Origin: JAVVHH01 sp963835135
Lineage (GTDB): Bacteria > Pseudomonadota > Alphaproteobacteria > Acetobacterales > Acetobacteraceae
Assembly (NCBI GenBank): GCA_963835135.1
Contig: CAWIEF010000002.1
Span: 620,001 to 684,000 of the forward strand
Length of the DNA stretch: 64,000 bases
Reading direction: 5' to 3'
The position numbers were made by a program, and so were the translations under genes. The notes beneath the pieces are model-generated. The model had not been told where the DNA came from and did no database searches. It worked only from the letters and a program-made list of their open reading frames with translations. Shown here piece after piece: positions 34,532-42,655 of the stretch. How positions within the stretch are numbered: position 1 is the stretch's first letter; the number at the start of each line of letters is the position of its first letter.

Positions 34532-35633
34532 GGCTTGCGATCCTCGTTGCGGTGGAGAGGGCGGCGGGCAGGAGCGGGGTGTCGTCGGCGCCGAACACGC
34601 GCTCGGCCTCCTTGTCCCAACGTATGGTGACGGCGGTGCCGGGCGCGGGCAGCGCGGCGGCCTGGCCGGTGCCGTCGCGCACGATCAAATCGAGGCCCGG
34701 GGCGATCTGGACCAGGTATTCCCTGATCGCGCCGAGATAGCTGGCCAGCATGACGGTCCCCGGGACGGAGCCGAAGCCGTCCTGCCCCACGGGCGCTAGC
34801 GACAGGCGCTCCGGCCGCAGCGCCAAGGTGGCGGAGCCGGCGCCACGGTAGGCGCTGGCCAGATGCAGCGTCGCGCCGTCTGCCTCGAAACGATCGCCGT
34901 GCAGCGCGCCGGAGATCATCGTGCTGCGGCCGATGAAGCCGGCGACGAAGGGGTTGGCGGGACGCTCGTAGAGATCCTCCTGCGTGCCGACCTGCTGCAC
35001 GCGGCCGTCTTTCATCACGACCAGGCGGTCGGCCATCGCCATGGCTTCGTCCTGATCGTGCGTCACCATGATGGTGGTCAGACCGCCCGCTTTCTGCAGC
35101 AGCCGAATATCCCGCCCGACCGCCCCGCGCAGGGCCGCATCCAGGTTCGACAGCGGCTCGTCAAGCAGGAGCAAGCGCGGCTCGATCGCCAGCGCGCGGC
35201 CGAGCGCGACCCGCTGCTGCTGGCCACCGGAGAGTTCGCGCGGGTAGCGGCCGGCGAGGGGCTCGAGCCGGGTCAGGCGCAGCATCTCGGCGACGCGGGC
35301 GGCGACGGCGGGCGGCTTCATGCCGCGCATCTCGAGGCCGAAGGCAAGGTTTCGCGCCACCGTGAGGTGCGGGAAAAGAGCGTAGCTCTGGAACACCAGG
35401 CCGAGGTCGCGCTTGTGCGGCGGCAGCGCGAGGACGCTGCGGCCGTCGAGCAGGATGTCGCCCTCGCTGGCGTCCACGAAGCCGGCGATCATGCGCAAGG
35501 TGGTCGTCTTGCCGCAACCGGAGGGGCCCAGCAGCACAATCAGCTCGCCCTGGGCGATGTCGAGGCTCACGTCGGCCACCGCGGTGGACGGCCCATACCG
35601 CTTGGCCAGACCCCGGAGCGAGACGGTGCTCAC
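34524..35633 (-). CDS. ABC transporter ATP-binding protein, PotA type
   Basis: 369-residue ATPase with Walker A GPSGCGKTTTLRMIAG, VFQSYALFPHLTV, signature LSGGQQQRVALGRAL, Walker B LLLLDEPLSNLDA and switch VTHDQDEAMAMADR. A C-terminal TOBE regulatory domain (LALRPERLSL ...) follows. It lies between the binding-protein gene and the PotC-like permease gene, overlapping both, so the four subunits at 32628-36439 form a complete importer. Confidence 0.93.
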   Translation of the reverse strand: MSTVSLRGLAKRYGPSTAVADVSLDIAQGELIVLLGPSGCGKTTTLRMIAGFVDASEGDILLDGRSVLALPPHKRDLGLVFQSYALFPHLTVARNLAFGLEMRGMKPPAVAARVAEMLRLTRLEPLAGRYPRELSGGQQQRVALGRALAIEPRLLLLDEPLSNLDAALRGAVGRDIRLLQKAGGLTTIMVTHDQDEAMAMADRLVVMKDGRVQQVGTQEDLYERPANPFVAGFIGRSTMISGALHGDRFEADGATLHLASAYRGAGSATLALRPERLSLAPVGQDGFGSVPGTVMLASYLGAIREYLVQIAPGLDLIVRDGTGQAAALPAPGTAVTIRWDKEAERVFGADDTPLLPAALSTATRIASHA

Positions 35634-36439
35634 GCGATCGCCCGCGTGACCGGCACGAAGCGGTCGAGCAGCAGAAGCGCGCCTCCGACCAGCACGACCT
35701 GCGCCACGGCGACCGCGGCCACCAACGGATCGATGTGGTACTGAAGATAGGATAGCACGGAGATGGGCAGCGTCGTCATTCCCGGCGCCGTCAGGAACAG
35801 GGTCATCTCCAAGTTCTCGAACGAGACGATGAAGGCGAAGAGCGCGCCGGCGACGATGCCGCCGCGCATGGCGGGCAGGGTGACGCGCCAGATCACGCGC
35901 GGGGGCGAGGCGCCCAGGCTGGCCGCTGCCTCCTCGGCCGCGCTGTCATGGTTGGCCAGCGCGGCCAAGCACAGGCGCACCACCCAGGGCAGCGTGATCA
36001 GCACGTGGGCGGCCACCATCAGCCCGGTGGTGCCGCTCAGGGCCCATTCCGTCCGTTCCTCGATCAGCACGGCCAGCACGAAGATGGCCAGTCCGATCGC
36101 GACGCCCGGGATCGTCAGCGGCGCCAGCAACAGCGTGCTGATCGCCGCGCGCCCCCAGAAGCGGTAGCGCATCAACGCGATGGCGGCCGGAACGCCGAGC
36201 GCGAGGCTGATGCACGTCGCCACCAGGGCGGTGATGGCGCTGGTCCGCAGCGCGGCGCCGAAGGTGGGGATGATCCCGGCGAACCAATGCAGCGTGTATC
36301 CCTTGGGCGGGAACACGATCAGCGTCTCGTCGAACAGGCTTAGATAGACGGTCAGCACCAGCGGCAAGAAGATGGTGACCACGCCGACGCACACCAGCGC
36401 GCGCGTGACGATCCGCCCCAGCCCTTCGCGCCACTCCAT
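35630..36439 (-). CDS. ABC transporter permease, PotC-like
   Basis: 269-residue permease with ~6 TM helices. ALVCVGVVTIFLPLVLTVYLSLFDE begins the protein; the EAA loop is SAAEEAAASLGASPPRVIWRVTLPAMRGG. ATG 36439 (MEWREGLGR) has GAGGCAGGG at good spacing; an earlier ATG at 36454 has none. It is the first gene of the long minus-strand run that extends to livF, and is divergent from the M24 peptidase gene. Confidence 0.9.
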   Translation of the reverse strand: MEWREGLGRIVTRALVCVGVVTIFLPLVLTVYLSLFDETLIVFPPKGYTLHWFAGIIPTFGAALRTSAITALVATCISLALGVPAAIALMRYRFWGRAAISTLLLAPLTIPGVAIGLAIFVLAVLIEERTEWALSGTTGLMVAAHVLITLPWVVRLCLAALANHDSAAEEAAASLGASPPRVIWRVTLPAMRGGIVAGALFAFIVSFENLEMTLFLTAPGMTTLPISVLSYLQYHIDPLVAAVAVAQVVLVGGALLLLDRFVPVTRAIA

Positions 36440-36556
36440 GCCGCCCTGCCTCATCCGGGTAGCCTGGCACAGGAGTTTGCCTTTGTGCAGCGCAAAAGCA
36501 CGGTTGGCGCGAGAGCGTGGGCGGCCCTACGGTCGCGGCGGCAGGTGGAGAGCAGC
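36440..36556. promoter_or_regulatory. Divergent control region of the transport run and the M24 peptidase
   Basis: This 117-base region must hold the promoters of both divergent units. It contains an imperfect inverted repeat, CTTTGTGC (36481-36488) against GCGCAAAAG (from 36490), in an AT-richer patch, a possible operator. A TGGCAC ... TTGC pair (36465-36480) on the plus strand resembles a sigma-54 site but has GG-N11-GC spacing, one base too long. Confidence 0.35.
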
Positions 36557-37768
36557 ATGGTTCTGGGCGTGGGTGGATCGAGTTTCTCGGCGGAGTTGGC
36601 GCGCATGGAGCCGATGACCGCGTCCGCCGTGCCGATCGGCGTGGCCGAATACCAGGCGCGGATCGGCAAGGCGCAGGCGCTCATGCGGCAGCAGGGCATC
36701 GACGCGCTGTATCTCGATACGTCGACCAACCTGCGCTACTTCACCGGCATCGAGCTGAAGCTGACCGAACGGCTGCACGGCGCGGTCATCCCCGCGGCCG
36801 GCGACATCGCCTATCTCAGCCCGGCCTTCGAGGAGCCGAAGACGCGCGAGCTGATCCAGTTCGGGGCCGATATCCGCTGCTGGGAGGAGCACGAGGATCC
36901 GACGGCGCTGGTGATCGAGACCGTGCGAAGCAAAGGAATGGACAGCGGCACCATCGCGCTCGACCCGGCCGCGCCATTCTTCACCGTCGACGGGCTGCGC
37001 CGGGCGGGCAATAGTTTCGGCTTCGTGTCGGCGACGTCGGTCACGGCCGCCTGCCGGCAGGTCAAGTCGCCGGCCGAGGTGGCGCTGATGCAGATCGCCA
37101 TGGATATCACGATGAAGGTGCACGAAGCGACGGCGCGGTGCCTGGCGCCGGGGATGGGCACCGCGGAGGTGCAGGGCTTCGTCGACGCGGCGCACCGCAA
37201 GCTGGGCGGCGTGCCGGCCAGCCGCGCGGTGCAGTTCGGCGAGGCCACGGCCTATCCGCACGGCGTCCCGTATGGGCAGACGCTGGTGGACGGCGACATG
37301 GTGCTGGTGGATATCGGCTGTTTCGTCGAGGGCTACCGGTCCGACATCACCCGCACCTACGTCTACGGCGAGCCGACGGAGCGGCAACGCGAGATCTGGG
37401 ATCTCGAACTGCGGGCGCAGTGGGCCGGGTTCCGGGCCGCGGCGCTGGGGGCGCCCTGCGAGGCCGTCGATGCCGGCGCGCGGGGGGAGATCGTCGCGGC
37501 CGGGTTCGGGCCGGGGTACAAGGTGCCGGGTCTGCCGCACCGGACGGGGCATGGGATCGGCATGGACGTGCACGAGGAGTCGTTCATGGTGAAGGGCAAC
37601 ATGACGCCGATCGCGCCGGGCATGTGTTTCTCGATCGAACCGATGATCTGCATCTACGGCGAGTTCGGCGTGCGGCTGGAAGATATCGTGACCATGACGG
37701 ACACTGGGCCGCGCTGGTTCACCGAGCCGTGCCGTTCGGTGGATGATCCGTTCGGGGTCGGGGTTTGA
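36557..37768 (+). CDS. M24-family metallopeptidase (Xaa-Pro dipeptidase / creatinase fold)
   Basis: 403-residue pita-bread enzyme. The five metal ligands are all visible: D252 (VLVDIGCF), D263 (RSDITRTYVYG), H332 (HRTGHGIGMDVHEE), E361 (FSIEPMI) and E375 (VRLEDIV), so it is a competent metallopeptidase and not a metal-free creatinase. The N-terminal ~165 residues form the creatinase-N domain. ATG 36557 follows GGTGGAG by 6 bases. Relatives cleave X-Pro dipeptides or N-acyl diamino acids (DoeA-like). Its divergent position suggests processing of an imported amide or dipeptide. Confidence 0.9.
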   Translation: MVLGVGGSSFSAELARMEPMTASAVPIGVAEYQARIGKAQALMRQQGIDALYLDTSTNLRYFTGIELKLTERLHGAVIPAAGDIAYLSPAFEEPKTRELIQFGADIRCWEEHEDPTALVIETVRSKGMDSGTIALDPAAPFFTVDGLRRAGNSFGFVSATSVTAACRQVKSPAEVALMQIAMDITMKVHEATARCLAPGMGTAEVQGFVDAAHRKLGGVPASRAVQFGEATAYPHGVPYGQTLVDGDMVLVDIGCFVEGYRSDITRTYVYGEPTERQREIWDLELRAQWAGFRAAALGAPCEAVDAGARGEIVAAGFGPGYKVPGLPHRTGHGIGMDVHEESFMVKGNMTPIAPGMCFSIEPMICIYGEFGVRLEDIVTMTDTGPRWFTEPCRSVDDPFGVGV

Positions 37769-37817
37769 CGCGAGGGCGGCATGATCTAGCGTGTGGGCCA
37801 AAGCGAGGGATCACGCC

Positions 37818-39011
37818 ATGAAGAAACATTTGGGCGCCGTATGCGCCATGGCGCTTGCTGCGACGCCCGCGGTTGCGGCGGACGATACGGTCAAGATCGG
37901 CGTGCTCGGGGACATGTCGGGCGTCTATGCCGATGGGTTCAGCGGTCGGGGTGCGGTGGCCGCGGTCACCATGGCGGTCGAGGATTTCGGCGGCAGCGTG
38001 CTCGGGCACAAGATTGAGGTGCTGTCGGCGGACCACCAGAACAAGCCGGACGTGGGCTCGGCGATCGCGCGCAAATGGGCCGATGAGGACCATGTGACGA
38101 TGATTGCCGACCTGACCAATTCGGCGGTCGCGCTGGCGGCGCAGAAGGCGGCTTCGGACAAGCGGGTCATCAGCATCACGACGGGCGGCGCGACGGCCGA
38201 CCTGACCGGCAAGGCGTGCACCAAATACGGGATCCACTACGGCTACGACACGAACGCGCTTTCGGTCGGGACGGCCACGGCGATGGTCAGATCAGGCGGC
38301 AAGAGCTGGTATTTCATCACCGCGGACTACACGTTCGGGCACACGCTTGAGGCGACCACGGCCGAAACGGTCAAGCGGTTGGGCGGCACGGTGCTGGGGT
38401 CTTCGGCGGCGCCGCTGGCGACGACGGACTTCTCGTCCTACCTCCTCGCGGCGCAGTCGTCGGGCGCACAGGTGATCGGGTTGGCCAATGCGGGGACCGA
38501 CACGATCAACTCGATCAAGCAGGCGCATGAATTCGGGCTCACGGACAAGGGCGCAAAGCTGGCGGGGATGCTGGTGCTGATCTCGGACGTTGCGAGCCTG
38601 GGCACGGACGTGGCCAGCGGGCTCGAGTTCACCGTCGGATGGTATTGGAACAGCGACGATGCTTCGCGGGCCTGGACGGCCCGGTTCGAAAAGGCGTCCG
38701 GCAATGCGGCGCCGACCTTCGTGCATGCGGCGGACTACTCGCTGACGATGGCCTATCTCAACGCGGTCAAGGCGGTCGGGTCGACCGACCCGGACAAGGT
38801 GCGCGAGCAGTTGGGCAAGGAGCCGATCAACGACTTCTTTGCGCGTGGCGGCCGGATCCGGGCGGACGGGCTGCTCGAGCACGACATGTATCTGCTGAAG
38901 GTGAAGAGCGCGCCGGCCGGGTCGTGGGACGTGGCGATGGTCGAGGAGACCATTCCGGGCAAGGAGGCCTATCCGCCCGTGGAGAAGAGCGGGTGTCCGT
39001 TGGTGAAGTAG
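37818..39011 (+). CDS. Periplasmic binding protein, LivK type (orphan)
   Basis: 397 residues with Sec signal MKKHLGAVCAMALAATPAVAA. The mature part starts DTVKIGVLGDMSGVYADGFSGRGAVAAVTMAVEDFGG, typical of the aliphatic amide/urea/amino acid binding group. ADLTNSAVALAAQKAASDKRVISITTGGATADLTGKACTKYGIHYGYDT covers the ligand cleft. It follows the M24 peptidase gene by 49 bases and has no permease or ATPase partners beside it; it may feed one of the Liv systems in the window. Confidence 0.9.
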   Translation: MKKHLGAVCAMALAATPAVAADDTVKIGVLGDMSGVYADGFSGRGAVAAVTMAVEDFGGSVLGHKIEVLSADHQNKPDVGSAIARKWADEDHVTMIADLTNSAVALAAQKAASDKRVISITTGGATADLTGKACTKYGIHYGYDTNALSVGTATAMVRSGGKSWYFITADYTFGHTLEATTAETVKRLGGTVLGSSAAPLATTDFSSYLLAAQSSGAQVIGLANAGTDTINSIKQAHEFGLTDKGAKLAGMLVLISDVASLGTDVASGLEFTVGWYWNSDDASRAWTARFEKASGNAAPTFVHAADYSLTMAYLNAVKAVGSTDPDKVREQLGKEPINDFFARGGRIRADGLLEHDMYLLKVKSAPAGSWDVAMVEETIPGKEAYPPVEKSGCPLVK

Positions 39012-39077
39012 CTCGCGCCTTCACCAATTCTTTAGACTCCGTCTCTTAAATGATCCCCGTCATTGGGAGATCATTTC

Positions 39078-40562
39078 ATGTCCAATCAGGTGTTGCTCGA
39101 GGTCGGGGCCGGTAAGCAGTTCCAGACGATCAATGCGGCGATCTCGGCGGCCGATCAGATGGGCGGCAATGCCGACATCCAGGTTTCCGCGGGCACCTAC
39201 ACCAATGACGGCGGGTATCTCTGGGACGGGATCAACAACGTCACCATCGAGGGGGTCGGCGGCGCAGTGAAGATCGTCGATCCGGGCTATAGCGCCGGCG
39301 GCAAGGCGGCAATCGTGGTCGGCGGGCAGAACATCGTACTGCGCAATCTCGACATCTCCGGGGTGACGGTGCCGGACGCGAACGGGGCGGCGATTCGGTA
39401 CGACCAGGGCACGTTGCTGTTGGATAACGTGCATCTGCACGACAACCAGAACGGCATCCTCGGCGCGCCGGATTCGGCCGGGTCGATCACGATACAGAAT
39501 AGCGAACTCGACCATAACGGCACGGGCGCGGGCAATACGCACAACATCTATATCGGCGACATCGCGCAGTTCACGCTGACCAACTCGTACATCCACGACG
39601 CCAACGTCGGTCATGAAGTCAAGAGCCGGGCCGAGAACAACACGATCACCAACAACCGCATTCTCGACAATAGCGGGACGTCGTCTTACTCGATCGACCT
39701 GCCGAACGGCGGCAACGCGGTTATTACCGGCAACACGATCGAACAGGGCGTCAACAATCAGAACCATACGATCAACGCCTTCGGCGAAGAGGGCAATCTG
39801 CACGCGGGCGCCAGCGTGACCTTCGCCAACAACGTCGTCGTGAACGACGATGCGGGTGGGAAAGGGCCATTGTGGAACAACAACGGAGCGACGATCACCG
39901 GCGGCGGCAACACGGTGTGGAACTTGACCAACCTGGGTTCGGGGGTGGACCCGGCGGGGTATACCACCGCGTCGTCGCGGCCCAGCACCGACGCCAGCAC
40001 GCCGACCTTGCATCCTGCAGCCAAGATCATCACCGGCAACCGCGATGGCGGGGTGACGCTGGCCGGAAGCTCGGCGGCGAACAGCACGGTGACGGTGTCC
40101 GATACGGTGGCGGGTGTCACGACCGTGTTGGGGACGGCAACGGCCTCGAGCACCGGGTCGTGGAGCCTGACGAGCCACGCGGCAGTCAAGACGGCGGCGA
40201 TCAACAGCTACACGGTGGCGGCGCAGGATTTGGCGGGGCACACGGGGAGCATGGGCGGGCAGTTCCTGCTGGCCAGCACTGGGACCGATACGTTGACCGG
40301 GACGGCCGGGGCGAGCGACGTGTTCGCGATCATGTCGTTCAAAGGATCGGAGGTCATCGCCGGCTTCGAGACGAGCGCCGCAGCCGGATCGGCGCACGAT
40401 TACATCGATTTTAGCGGGCGGGGCATGTCGTCATTCAGCCAGCTGCAGCCGATGATCTCCGGCGGCAGTTCGGCGGTCATCACCATCGGCAGTGGCAAGA
40501 CCATCACGCTGAGCGACGTCGCCGGGTCGACGCTCACGGCGGCGGATTTCCGCTTCTCGTAG
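39078..40562 (+). CDS. Secreted right-handed beta-helix protein with Ig-like module and type I secretion signal
   Basis: 494 residues with no N-terminal signal. Residues ~1-310 are pectate-lyase-type beta-helix coils (AGKQFQTINAAISAADQMGG, then repeated N-rich rungs such as NSELDHNGTGAGNTHNIYIGD and NTITNNRILDNSG). Residues ~320-395 resemble a bacterial Ig-like repeat (GSSAANSTVTVSDTVAGVTTVLGTATAS). The end (GTDTLTGTAGASDVFAIMSF ... DYIDFSGRGMSSFSQLQ ... TAADFRFS) matches C-terminal targeting domains of type I secretion substrates. Catalytic pectate-lyase residues are not identifiable, so polysaccharide binding or cleavage is only a guess. GGGAGA lies 7 bases before ATG 39078. Confidence 0.8.
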   Translation: MSNQVLLEVGAGKQFQTINAAISAADQMGGNADIQVSAGTYTNDGGYLWDGINNVTIEGVGGAVKIVDPGYSAGGKAAIVVGGQNIVLRNLDISGVTVPDANGAAIRYDQGTLLLDNVHLHDNQNGILGAPDSAGSITIQNSELDHNGTGAGNTHNIYIGDIAQFTLTNSYIHDANVGHEVKSRAENNTITNNRILDNSGTSSYSIDLPNGGNAVITGNTIEQGVNNQNHTINAFGEEGNLHAGASVTFANNVVVNDDAGGKGPLWNNNGATITGGGNTVWNLTNLGSGVDPAGYTTASSRPSTDASTPTLHPAAKIITGNRDGGVTLAGSSAANSTVTVSDTVAGVTTVLGTATASSTGSWSLTSHAAVKTAAINSYTVAAQDLAGHTGSMGGQFLLASTGTDTLTGTAGASDVFAIMSFKGSEVIAGFETSAAAGSAHDYIDFSGRGMSSFSQLQPMISGGSSAVITIGSGKTITLSDVAGSTLTAADFRFS

Positions 40563-40565
40563 TCC

Positions 40566-41372
40566 TTAGCGTGATTTGCGGCGGGCGCGGGCGGCGAGGA
40601 AGGCGCGCATCGCGACCACGGGCTCCGGCGTCTCGTAGGCCGCCTCGAAGGCGTCCACGCCGGCGGCGACCGCGGCGCGCACGGGAAGGTCTTCCCAGGA
40701 TCGGATCAGCCGCTTCTGCAGGCGGACCGCGTGCGGCTGGGCGGCGAGGATGGCGGCAATCCAGCCGTCGACCGCGGCGTCCAGCCCGGCCGCGGGCACC
40801 ACGCGTTCGACCAACCCCCAGGCGAGCCCGGAGGCCGCGTCAAAGGTTTCGCCGAGCAGCAGCATCTCGCGGGTGCGGCCCCAGCCGATCAGCATCGGGA
40901 GCAGGGCGGCCTCGACGACGGAGGGGATGCCGAGCTTGACCTCCGGCATGCCGAACACCGCGTGGTCGGCCGCGACCCGCAGGTCGCAGGCGGCGGCAAG
41001 CTCGAGCCCAGCGCCGAGGCAGACGCCGTTGATGCGCGCGATCGTCGGCACTGGGATGGTGCGGACCGCGTCGCAGCAGCCATGGATTTGCAGGATGAAG
41101 GTCCGGGCGTCGGCGGGGCTGGTGATCGCGCTCATCTCGTCGATATCGGCGCCGCCGATAAAGGCTTTCTCGCCACTGCCGGTGATCACGACAGCGCGGA
41201 GCTGACGCTCGTCGGCCATCGCGGCCAGGGTCGCGCGCAGCTCGGTCATGAGCGCGGCGTTCATCGTGTTGAGGCGGGCCGGGTTGTCGATGGTTATGGT
41301 CGCCGTCAGTCCGCCCGCCTGATCGTTCAGGTCGAGGCGGACTTGACGCCCGATGGCGGCTGAACCAGGCAT
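40566..41372 (-). CDS. Enoyl-CoA hydratase/isomerase family protein
   Basis: 268-residue crotonase. Both oxyanion-hole segments are intact: KAFIGGADIDEMSA and NGVCLGAGLELAAACDLRVAAD. Acid-base residues are suggested by MPEVKLGIPSVVEAALLPMLIGWGR. It has the usual C-terminal helices (LQKRLIRSWEDLPVRAAVAAG). ATG 41372 begins MPGSAAIGRQVRLDL; the frame stays open to 41468, but that would cross the enolase-gene leader. Beta-oxidation or another CoA pathway is possible. It is divergent from the enolase-superfamily gene and convergent with the beta-helix gene. Confidence 0.9.
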   Translation of the reverse strand: MPGSAAIGRQVRLDLNDQAGGLTATITIDNPARLNTMNAALMTELRATLAAMADERQLRAVVITGSGEKAFIGGADIDEMSAITSPADARTFILQIHGCCDAVRTIPVPTIARINGVCLGAGLELAAACDLRVAADHAVFGMPEVKLGIPSVVEAALLPMLIGWGRTREMLLLGETFDAASGLAWGLVERVVPAAGLDAAVDGWIAAILAAQPHAVRLQKRLIRSWEDLPVRAAVAAGVDAFEAAYETPEPVVAMRAFLAARARRKSR

Positions 41373-41421
41373 AAGTGCAGCATACAGCGGCCGTTCGTGC
41401 GCCGCCAAGGGAGGTGCGCGG

Positions 41422-42621
41422 GTGAAGATCACTGCGATCGAGACGATACGCACCGAAGAGTTTGCCAACGTGATATGGGTGCGGGTGCATACCGATGCGG
41501 GGCCGATCGGCTTGGGCGAAACGTTCTACGGGGCGGGAGCGGTGGAAAGCCATCTGCACGCGACGCTCGCCGGGCGGTTGCTGGGCAGGAACCCGCTGCA
41601 GATCGAGGCGCTGCACCGCGAGATGCTGAACCTGCCGATGGCGCAATCCAGCACCGGTGTCGAATACCGGGCCGCGTCGGCTGTCGACATCGCGCTGTGG
41701 GACGTCTTCGGCAAAGTGTGCGGCCAGCCGGTGCATCAGATGTTGGGCGGGCTGTGCCGGCCGAAGCAGCGCATCTACAATACGTGCGCGGGCTACGGCT
41801 ATGTCCGCTCCCACGACATCAAGCCGGTCTCGACCTGGAATTTCGATGAGGCGTCCGGCCCATACGAGGACCTCCATGGCTTCATGACGCGCGCCGATGC
41901 GGTCGCCGAGAGCCTGCTGGACTCCGGCATCACGGCCATGAAGATCTGGCCGTTCGACCCGGCTGCCCTCGCCAACGATGGAATGTCGATCACCCCGGAC
42001 CAGCTCCGCGCCGCGATCGAGCCGTTCGAGAAGATCCGCCGCGCTGTCGGCGACACGATGGAGATCATGGTCGAGTTCCACAGCCTGTGGAACCTGCCGA
42101 TGGCCAAGAAGCTCGCGCGCTGGCTCGAGCCATACAACCCGACCTGGTACGAAGACCCGATCCGGATGAACGCGCCGCAGGCGCTGGCGGAGCTGGCGCG
42201 CTCGACCGACGTGTGGATCTGCGCCAGCGAGACGCTCGGCAGCCGCTACCCCTACAAGGAGATGCTGGATCGGGACGCGATGAGCGTCGTTATGGCGGAT
42301 CTCTGCTGGACCGGTGGGCTGACCGAGGGCCGCAAGATCGCCGCCTTGGCGGACACCTACCACAAGCCGTTCGCGCCGCATGACTGCACGGGGCCGGTCG
42401 GCTTCATCGCCGGGATCCACGCTTCGTTCAGCCAGCCCAATACGCTGATCCAGGAGAGCGTGCGAGCGTTCTATACCGGGTGGTACAAGGAACTCGTGAC
42501 CGTCATGCCGACGATCGAGCATGGCTTCGTGCTGCCGATGGAAGGGCCTGGGCTCGGCACCGAACTGCTGCCCTCGGTGTTCGAGCGCTCAGACCTGACG
42601 GTGCGGCGGTCGGAGCTTTAG
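41422..42621 (+). CDS. Mandelate racemase/muconate lactonizing enzyme family protein (sugar-acid dehydratase-like)
   Basis: 399-residue enolase-superfamily enzyme. Metal ligands are E218 (IMVEFH), E244 (WYEDPIR) and E270 (CASET). The catalytic candidates are the lysine of MKIWPFD (K174) and H320 (PFAPHDCTGP), consistent with a D-mannonate/galactonate-type acid-sugar dehydratase or mandelate racemase-like enzyme. GTG 41422 follows AAGGGAGGT by 6 bases and starts directly with VKITAIETIRTEEF. No sugar-acid aldolase or kinase is adjacent, so the substrate is open. Confidence 0.9.
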   Translation: MKITAIETIRTEEFANVIWVRVHTDAGPIGLGETFYGAGAVESHLHATLAGRLLGRNPLQIEALHREMLNLPMAQSSTGVEYRAASAVDIALWDVFGKVCGQPVHQMLGGLCRPKQRIYNTCAGYGYVRSHDIKPVSTWNFDEASGPYEDLHGFMTRADAVAESLLDSGITAMKIWPFDPAALANDGMSITPDQLRAAIEPFEKIRRAVGDTMEIMVEFHSLWNLPMAKKLARWLEPYNPTWYEDPIRMNAPQALAELARSTDVWICASETLGSRYPYKEMLDRDAMSVVMADLCWTGGLTEGRKIAALADTYHKPFAPHDCTGPVGFIAGIHASFSQPNTLIQESVRAFYTGWYKELVTVMPTIEHGFVLPMEGPGLGTELLPSVFERSDLTVRRSEL

Positions 42622-42655
42622 GCGAGGGTGTCATCGCGATGACTATGACGCTTGC

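Noticed and set aside
36465..36480. Second sigma-54 promoter before the M24 peptidase gene
   Set aside because: TGGCAC and TTGC are present but the GG-to-GC distance is 11, not 10, which normally abolishes RpoN recognition.
39012..39077. Rho-independent terminator between livK and the beta-helix gene
   Set aside because: Only short, weak self-complementarity was found and no stem-plus-T-run arrangement.
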